This document shows, piece by piece, positions 59,259-64,000 of a stretch of DNA of 64,000 nucleotides; the first letter of the stretch is position 1, and every line of letters starts with the position of its first letter. A program made the translations under genes and the position numbers. Source of the stretch: SYAN01 sp964406345 (GTDB taxonomy: Bacteria; Actinomycetota; Actinomycetes; Nanopelagicales; Nanopelagicaceae); contig CAYORK010000002.1 of assembly GCA_964406345.1 (NCBI GenBank), positions 1-64,000 of the forward strand. The letters run 5' to 3'. The notes beneath the pieces are model-generated. The model was not told the DNA's origin. It saw nothing but the letters and a program-made list of their open reading frames with translations, and did no database searches.

Positions 59259-59944
59259 ATGGTTGCATAGCCGCCAGGACTATCGGTTTCGCCAGCAGAC
59301 TGGAAAGGCAGAGTTTCTCGATTCATAGTGTGCGCGCCATTTCCCTGCGTCACCCGTCGCATGTGGTGTCGTCGACAGAGGACTTCATATGCAACAAGAG
59401 AGGCACCCGCAGATGAACTTGTGTCTCCCACGACGACCTGATCACCTTCGGTGACCATCTCGCCGTTGACCGTTCGGGCATTGTGCGTGGCTCGTTCGCC
59501 ACACCAGCAAAGCGCTTCCACCTGAAGCGTCTGCACACGGTCCGCAAGTTCGACAAGTCGAGCCGATCCCGGAAAGAGTCGAGTACGGAAATCAGTGAGA
59601 ATTCCGAAGGCATAGACGTCGATTCCCAAACCATCTGCGATTCGCGCAAGGCCTTCGATCTGCGATTCCGAGTAGAACTGCGCTTCATCGCAAATCACAT
59701 AGTCGATGCGCTCCCCGATGGAGAGTTTGTCAACCACAAATCTATGGATATCAAAGTGGGGCGACACCTCAATGGCTTCCGAACGTAATCCCAAACGTGA
59801 TGAGATGGTGCCGGATCCGGCACGGTCTTGAGAGGTGAAGATCAGTCCGGTGCGGCCTCGACTGCGATGGTTGTGAGCAGTTTGGAGCGCAAGCGTCGAC
59901 TTTCCAGAATCCATCGTCCCGCAGTAGTAAATCAGTTCAGCCAC
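59255..59944 (-). CDS. tdk: Thymidine kinase
   Basis: Type II thymidine kinase (229 aa) of pyrimidine salvage. Seen: P-loop YYCGTMDSGKSTLALQTAHN, DYVICDEAQFYSESQIEGLA (Walker B plus catalytic Glu), VYAFGILTDFRTRLFPGSAR (lasso loop region) and zinc Cys in EALCWCGERATHNAR with CRRHH near the end. The last 25 residues, after CRRHH, are an unusual tail. GTG start with GAGGAG 7 bases upstream. Confidence 0.94.
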   Translation of the reverse strand: MAELIYYCGTMDSGKSTLALQTAHNHRSRGRTGLIFTSQDRAGSGTISSRLGLRSEAIEVSPHFDIHRFVVDKLSIGERIDYVICDEAQFYSESQIEGLARIADGLGIDVYAFGILTDFRTRLFPGSARLVELADRVQTLQVEALCWCGERATHNARTVNGEMVTEGDQVVVGDTSSSAGASLVAYEVLCRRHHMRRVTQGNGAHTMNRETLPFQSAGETDSPGGYATI

Positions 59945-59986
59945 TTAGCACTCCTCTTTTGGCCGCAAATGGAAGATAAAGCGAGA

Positions 59987-60574
59987 TCATTGCACCAAGA
60001 GTGAATGAATCGGAAGATTGACGTCCCTTCCGGAAAGTCTTTGCCGACCACCCAGCGCTCCAAGTTCCAGGAGACATGCGAATCCCGCTGCTTTTGCTTC
60101 CGCCAAATCAATCAGTTCAATGCTGGCAGCAGCTGTACCCCCGGTAGCAAGGACATCATCGATGACTCCTACTCTCATTCCGGGGTGGATCAGATGTTTG
60201 TGAACCTGCAGTTCGTCTTCACCATATTCAAGTGAGTACCGAATCGAATGGACAGGTCGTGGTGATTTTCCGGGCTTGCGCAAGGGGATGAATCCGACCC
60301 CGAGATGTGAAGCGACCGCAGCTCCCAAGATGAAACCACGTGCCTCAATTCCGGCGATCGCATCACTCTCATGCCCTCTGAAAAAATCTGCCAGGCGTTC
60401 TATCGCATAGGCGAGCGCTTCCCCATGAGCCAGGAGTGGAGTGATGTCCTTGAAAAGGATCCCAGGTTTTGGGTAATCCGGCACGGCTGCTATGAACGAT
60501 CCCAGATCGATTTCAGCGCCTTGCGATGTCCGCAGAGTGGATTCTGTCGGCGAGGTTTCTCGGGGAGTGGTCAT
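59987..60574 (-). CDS. apt: Adenine phosphoribosyltransferase
   Basis: Adenine salvage enzyme (195 aa). Seen: FIAAVPDYPKPGILFKDITP, GIEARGFILGAAVASHLGVG, RKPGKSPRPVHSIRYSLEYG and the PRPP loop VGVIDDVLATGGTAAASIEL. ATG 60574 (GGGAGG 8 bases upstream) preferred to GTG 60583. In most Actinobacteria apt sits between secF and rel; here those two are adjacent and apt lies 44 kb away, next to tdk. Confidence 0.94.
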   Translation of the reverse strand: MTTPRETSPTESTLRTSQGAEIDLGSFIAAVPDYPKPGILFKDITPLLAHGEALAYAIERLADFFRGHESDAIAGIEARGFILGAAVASHLGVGFIPLRKPGKSPRPVHSIRYSLEYGEDELQVHKHLIHPGMRVGVIDDVLATGGTAAASIELIDLAEAKAAGFACLLELGALGGRQRLSGRDVNLPIHSLLVQ

Positions 60575-60608
60575 CACTCTCACCTCCCGGCAATCATGAA
60601 ACTAAGCG

Positions 60609-60693
60609 TGTCCGAACGGGGACTTGAACCCCGAAGCCCTTATCGGGCACTAGCACCTCAAGCTAGCGCGTCTGCCAATTCCGCCACCCGGAC
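60609..60693 (-). tRNA. tRNA-Leu (anticodon GAG)
   Basis: An 85-base class II tRNA. Acceptor arms GTCCGGG and TTCGGAC pair with two G-U pairs; D-arm GGCGGAATTGGCAGACGC; anticodon stem CTAGC/GCTAG with loop TTGAGGT (GAG); long variable arm with TGCCCGATAAGGGC; T-arm CGGGGTTCAAGTCCCCG. No CCA encoded. It lies between apt and the divergent M20 gene. Confidence 0.95.
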
Positions 60694-60703
60694 GCAAGGG
60701 CGC

Positions 60704-60709
60704 ACTCTA
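60704..60709 (-). promoter_or_regulatory. Putative -10 of tRNA-Leu
   Basis: On the reverse strand TAGAGT lies 10 bases before the tRNA 5' end. Confidence 0.35.
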
Positions 60710-60723
60710 TCACCGCGCCGGAA

Positions 60724-60738
60724 TACCCTTCACCCATG
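60724..60738 (+). promoter_or_regulatory. Putative leaderless promoter of the M20 peptidase gene
   Basis: TACCCT at 60724-60729, 6 bases, ATG 60736. Confidence 0.45.
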
Positions 60739-62055
60739 AACCTCACGCACGAAGAGATGGAAGAGCTGCAGAGCGAGACGGTGCGGATCTGTCAGGAATT
60801 GATCCGCATCCCTAGCGTCAATTTTGGTGAAGGTAAAGGCGACGAGAAGGCAATCGCAGAGTACGTCGCATCGCTTCTGGCCGAAGTCGGTATCCAGAAT
60901 GAGATCATCGAGACCGCACCAAATCGCCTCAATGTCGTCGGCCGGATCAAAGGAAAAGATGCCTCTCGCCCCGGACTCGTACTTCACGGACACATCGATG
61001 TAGTGCCAGCAAATGCTGATGATTGGAGTGTCGACCCGTTTGGGGGAGTCATCAAGGACGGATGCGTCTGGGGTCGTGGTGCGGTCGACATGAAGAACAT
61101 GGACGCGATGATTCTTGCGATCGTCCGTCTATGGGCACGTTCGGGATACCAACCGCAACGCGACATTGTTTTGGCCTTCTTCGCGGATGAAGAAGCAGGT
61201 TCAATCTTCGGTAGTCGTTGGTTGGTAAAGAATCGTCCAGAACTTTTCGAAGGTTGCTCAGAGGCTGTCTCGGAAGTAGGTGGGTTCTCACTTACCTTGC
61301 CGAATGGGAAGAGGCTCTATCTGATTGAGAGTGCCGAGAAAGGCATTCACTGGATGAAGCTCAATGCTCATGGCACCGCGAGTCATGGTTCCATGATCAC
61401 TACCGATAACGCTGTGGTAAAGCTTTCCGAAGCGATCTCGAGGATAGGTAGCTTCGCATGGCCGGAGCGCGCCACTCGGACGGCGACGATCTTGATGCAG
61501 AATGTCGCCGAAGCCATGGGAGAGCCTTTCGATCCCAAGAACCTGCGAAGTTATCTCAAGTATTTCGGCGGCATGGCGAAGATGATCGGTGCCACGTTGC
61601 AGAACACCGCCAATCCTTCAATGCTGGAGGCTGGCTATAAGACCAATGTCGTACCCCAGAGTGCATCTGCCGTCGTAGATGGACGCTTCTTGCCTGAATT
61701 CGAAGATGAGATGACTGAGACGATGAAGTCTCTGGTCGGTCCGGATGTAGAGATCGAGATGTTGGTCCGAGACAAAGCGCTCGAATTCGATTTCTCGGGT
61801 CCACTTGTCGATGCCATGTGCGAAGCGATACGAGTTGAGGATCCTGAAGGGGTTCCGGTTCCGTATCTGATGAGTGGTGGAACCGACAACAAGGCGCTCT
61901 CGGACATCGGCATAACCGGTTTCGGCTTTAGCCCTCTCAAGATTCCAGCAGATATGGACTTCATGTCACTCTTCCATGGGATCGACGAGAGGGTTCCAAT
62001 CGACGGTTTGCACTTCGGGGTTCGCGCGCTCCACCATTTCCTGAAGAACGCTTAG
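60736..62055 (+). CDS. M20 family metallopeptidase
   Basis: Zinc aminoacylase/dipeptidase-type hydrolase (439 aa). Seen: metal His in LVLHGHIDVVPANADDWSVD, bridging Asp in VWGRGAVDMKNMDAM, catalytic/metal Glu pair in AFFADEEAGSIFGS, and the last His in FHGIDERVPIDGLHFGVRAL. A lid domain with HGTASHGSMITTDNAVVKL lies between. M20 members include dipeptidases, succinyl-diaminopimelate desuccinylase and acetylornithine deacetylase; actinobacterial relatives of this layout are usually annotated only as M20/M25/M40 hydrolases. Substrate unknown. Confidence 0.88.
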   Translation: MNLTHEEMEELQSETVRICQELIRIPSVNFGEGKGDEKAIAEYVASLLAEVGIQNEIIETAPNRLNVVGRIKGKDASRPGLVLHGHIDVVPANADDWSVDPFGGVIKDGCVWGRGAVDMKNMDAMILAIVRLWARSGYQPQRDIVLAFFADEEAGSIFGSRWLVKNRPELFEGCSEAVSEVGGFSLTLPNGKRLYLIESAEKGIHWMKLNAHGTASHGSMITTDNAVVKLSEAISRIGSFAWPERATRTATILMQNVAEAMGEPFDPKNLRSYLKYFGGMAKMIGATLQNTANPSMLEAGYKTNVVPQSASAVVDGRFLPEFEDEMTETMKSLVGPDVEIEMLVRDKALEFDFSGPLVDAMCEAIRVEDPEGVPVPYLMSGGTDNKALSDIGITGFGFSPLKIPADMDFMSLFHGIDERVPIDGLHFGVRALHHFLKNA

Positions 62056-62077
62056 GCCGCAGCTCTCTCTTTTGTCG

Positions 62078-63037
62078 CTACTCCTGGGGAGGATTTTTAG
62101 AAACCTCATCGAGCGCCTGTAACACCTGAGAAGGGATTTCAACTTCTTCGCTTCGTAGGATTCCCTTGAGCTGGGCACCGGTTCGTGCGCCGATGATTGC
62201 TGACGAAACCCCAGCCCTATCCCGAATCCACGCGATAGCAACCTCAAGTGGCGAGAGAGCGAGCGCTTCGGCTGCGACTATGACCGCTTGAGTGATGGTC
62301 CGAGCTCGCTTGTTGAGATACGGAGCGATGAAAGAAGCAAAGTGCTGTGAGGCGCCTCGCGAGTCGATTGGCATTCCGTCTTGATACTTACCAGTCAGCA
62401 CACCACGGCCAAGTGGTGACCAGGCGAGGAAGCCAACGCCCAACTCTTGAGCGGCGGGTAGCACCTCTTCTTCGACTTTTCGATTGAGCAAGGAATACTC
62501 ATTTTGGAGTGATGCGATTGCGACCTTACCAAGGAATGGATTCTGAATCGTGATAGCTCGTGCACTCTGCCAACCATTGAAGTTGGAGACTCCAACGTAG
62601 CGAACTCGTCCTGACGCCACTGCATAATCGAGCGCAGAGAGCGTCTCTTCAAGTCGAACATCAGGATCAAAGGTGTGTACTTGCCAGAGGTCGAGGTTAT
62701 CCACCCCAAGTCGTGCAATGGATCGATCTAGATCAGCTAACAGTGATGACCGAGAGTTACTGACTTTGCGTTCACCATCTTTGAATGAGATTCCTGCTTT
62801 ACTGGCAAGAACTACTTCCTCGCGAGCGACCAGGGTTCCAAGAAAGCCGCCGATGACACGCTCGCTATCACCGTCACCATAGACCGCTGCGGTATCAAGA
62901 AGGTTGCCACCAGCGTCCAAAAAGGCACGGAGCTGATTGGCGGCCTCATGTTCATCGGTATCGCGGCCCCACGTCATGGTGCCAAGACCGAGCCTGCTAA
63001 CGCGCAAGCCGCTGGTGCCAAGTGTTCGAGTGAGCAT
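62078..63037 (-). CDS. Aldo/keto reductase
   Basis: NADPH-dependent oxidoreductase (319 aa, TIM barrel). Catalytic tetrad visible: Asp and Tyr in NLLDTAAVYGDGDSERVIGG, Lys in EEVVLASKAG and His in LDLWQVHTFDPDV. Also RYVGVSNFNGWQ and LLNRKVEEEVLPAAQELGVG, typical of this family. Substrate unknown. ATG 63037 lies 7 bases after a reverse-strand TAGCCT. Confidence 0.9.
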   Translation of the reverse strand: MLTRTLGTSGLRVSRLGLGTMTWGRDTDEHEAANQLRAFLDAGGNLLDTAAVYGDGDSERVIGGFLGTLVAREEVVLASKAGISFKDGERKVSNSRSSLLADLDRSIARLGVDNLDLWQVHTFDPDVRLEETLSALDYAVASGRVRYVGVSNFNGWQSARAITIQNPFLGKVAIASLQNEYSLLNRKVEEEVLPAAQELGVGFLAWSPLGRGVLTGKYQDGMPIDSRGASQHFASFIAPYLNKRARTITQAVIVAAEALALSPLEVAIAWIRDRAGVSSAIIGARTGAQLKGILRSEEVEIPSQVLQALDEVSKNPPQE

Positions 63038-63050
63038 CGGCGTAAGGCTA
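63035..63050 (-). promoter_or_regulatory. Putative leaderless promoter of the aldo/keto reductase gene
   Basis: Reverse-strand TAGCCT (plus-strand 63045-63050), 7 bases, ATG 63037. Confidence 0.4.
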
Positions 63051-63105
63051 TGGTCACACTCTGCTCAGATCGAACTCCGACACAACACAGCCTTCGTTGC
63101 CAAAG

Positions 63106-63120
63106 TACCCTTCTCGGATG
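63106..63120 (+). promoter_or_regulatory. Putative leaderless promoter of the phosphatase gene
   Basis: TACCCT at 63106-63111, 6 bases, ATG 63118. It sets the start at 63118, not at the in-frame TTG 63097. Confidence 0.45.
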
Positions 63121-63780
63121 AAGACGAAGGTGTCCGGGAAGAGCATTCTCATCGTTCGTCATGCCGAATCGGTTGCGAATGTGAAGGGGGTCCTAGCGGG
63201 TCGCATAGACCCCACTCCGCTCACCGAGTCGGGTCGTATTGCCGCAAGAGCGCTCTCCGCTGTTGTTGAGGAGTTCAAACCCGAACTGGCGCTCATCTCC
63301 CCGTTACTACGGTGTCGGCAGACGGCAGAGCTCGCCTCAAAGGTCGAAGCCCGGATCGATGAGCGATTGATCGAAATGGATTATGGCTCATGGAGTGGCA
63401 AGTCTCTGAAGACCCTTTCGAGGCGGAAGGAGTGGAAAGAAATCCAGAGTGACCCCGCCAATTTCACCTTTCCAAAAGGGGAGAGTTTTCGCGCGGCTTC
63501 GGATCGCATCTTGGAAATGCTTTCCGAGATTCAAGGCAACCGAGAGAGTCGGATTCTTCTCGTCTCTCATGGGGACATTTGTCGCATCCTGATCAATTTC
63601 CTGTTAGGCAGAACCCTCAATGATTTTCAAAGGATCCTCATCGAACCGGGTTCTCACTCGTTGTTGATCACGGAGGGAGAGCTGTCCGAGGGGCGCCTTG
63701 CAACGCTCGCCTATCTCAATCGTCTTCCTCGCTCCCGTCCTTCCAAGAGCATCAAACGTTACCAAGTAGGAGGAGAGTGA
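63118..63780 (+). CDS. Histidine phosphatase family protein (MSMEG_4193-like)
   Basis: A 220-residue phosphoglycerate mutase-like phosphatase. Seen: phosphohistidine motif ILIVRHAESVANVKGVLAGR near residue 10, LISPLLRCRQTAELA, and the second His in RILLVSHGDICRILINFLLG. It matches the MSMEG_4193 group, which in Actinobacteria is paired with DUF3090, as here (ATG of the next gene overlaps its stop). Substrate unknown. Confidence 0.85.
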   Translation: MKTKVSGKSILIVRHAESVANVKGVLAGRIDPTPLTESGRIAARALSAVVEEFKPELALISPLLRCRQTAELASKVEARIDERLIEMDYGSWSGKSLKTLSRRKEWKEIQSDPANFTFPKGESFRAASDRILEMLSEIQGNRESRILLVSHGDICRILINFLLGRTLNDFQRILIEPGSHSLLITEGELSEGRLATLAYLNRLPRSRPSKSIKRYQVGGE

Positions 63781-64000
63781 TGGATTACTCCTTTGAATCC
63801 GTAACGCGTTTCATCATCGGCACCGTGGGACTTCCGGGAGAACGTGAGTTTTACTTGCAGGTTTCGAGCCACGAGACAACAGCGAGCTTCGCATTGGAAA
63901 AGGGCCAAGCGATTGCACTTGTTGAAAGATTGCAGGAGTTGTTACTTGAACTTCGCAGGCGTGACTCGTCCCGTTATCAGGCGATCTTTGAGGCTATAAG
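63780..64000 (+). CDS. DUF3090 family protein (3' end beyond window)
   Basis: The first 73 residues are visible. Seen: SVTRFIIGTVGLPGEREFYL followed by QVSSHETTASFALEKGQAIA, matching the DUF3090 N-terminus with its GTVG-PGER motif. Function unknown; it is always found beside the MSMEG_4193-type phosphatase in Actinobacteria I know of. ATG 63780 overlaps the phosphatase stop (TGATGG), with AGGAGA upstream. Confidence 0.82.
   Translation, partial: MDYSFESVTRFIIGTVGLPGEREFYLQVSSHETTASFALEKGQAIALVERLQELLLELRRRDSSRYQAIFEAI

Noticed and set aside
1..64000. Mobile elements, prophage, CRISPR, toxin-antitoxin or defence systems
   Set aside because: No transposase, integrase, repeat array or defence gene was seen; the window is conserved housekeeping backbone.

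Overview
This window is a gene-dense piece of an actinobacterial chromosome of moderate GC. The assignment rests on a phosphatidylinositol-mannoside cluster (pgsA, PIM acyltransferase, pimA), an actinobacterial IHF (mIHF) domain, a PriA without helicase motifs, a MSMEG_4193-type phosphatase next to DUF3090, and a gene order that follows the classic actinobacterial backbone. Three blocks of 100 N show that it is a draft or metagenome-derived scaffold. A planktonic actinobacterium is plausible, but this is inference only. I see no mobile elements, CRISPR arrays, rRNA or recognisable transferred islands.

Layout. 0.1-5.5 kb: folate genes pabB-pabC, a small membrane protein, thrS, a HIT protein and a reverse-strand degenerate EF-G-like G domain. 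5.6-14.4 kb: PI/PIM synthesis, a LemA-like protein, a DUF3048 lipoprotein, PLP synthase pdxS-pdxT, a YebC protein and ruvCAB. 14.4-20 kb: secD-secF (interrupted by a gap), rel and a DUF349 protein. 20-29 kb: a metallo-beta-lactamase-fold hydrolase, hisS, aspS, a DUF948 protein, alaS, ruvX and mltG. 28.6-34.2 kb: shikimate genes aroE-aroC-aroK-aroB-aroQ with an A24 prepilin peptidase among them, then efp and nusB. 34.3-45.3 kb: a complete de novo UMP operon (pyrR-B-C-carA-carB-pyrK-D-F) running into an mIHF-guanylate kinase fusion and rpoZ. 45.4-54 kb: coaBC (5' end lost in a gap), metK, priA, def, fmt, rsmB, rpe, hisE, hisG. 54-64 kb: serB, an ABC ATPase, ung (across a gap), azgA, a YczE-like protein, a DUF554 protein, tdk, apt, tRNA-Leu(GAG), an M20 peptidase, an aldo/keto reductase, a phosphatase and the start of a DUF3090 gene.

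Regulation. Most genes lie in tight operons with 4-base ATGA/GTGA overlaps. At operon heads a motif recurs: a -10-like TAnnnT followed by 6-7 bases and then the start codon, usually without a Shine-Dalgarno sequence. This fits widespread leaderless transcription and fixes several start codons (pabB, pgsA, priA, the phosphatase). The pyr operon is different: its leader carries a PyrR-type hairpin that takes in the Shine-Dalgarno of pyrR.

Most unusual items: the mIHF-Gmk single reading frame with a possible internal promoter; the 208-residue G domain with no nucleotide-binding motifs; the palindromic -10 shared by two divergent genes; the rel promoter set in the loop of a perfect dyad; and the 55-bp exact repeat flanking the third gap, which shows that this gap is artificial and lets ung be rebuilt.
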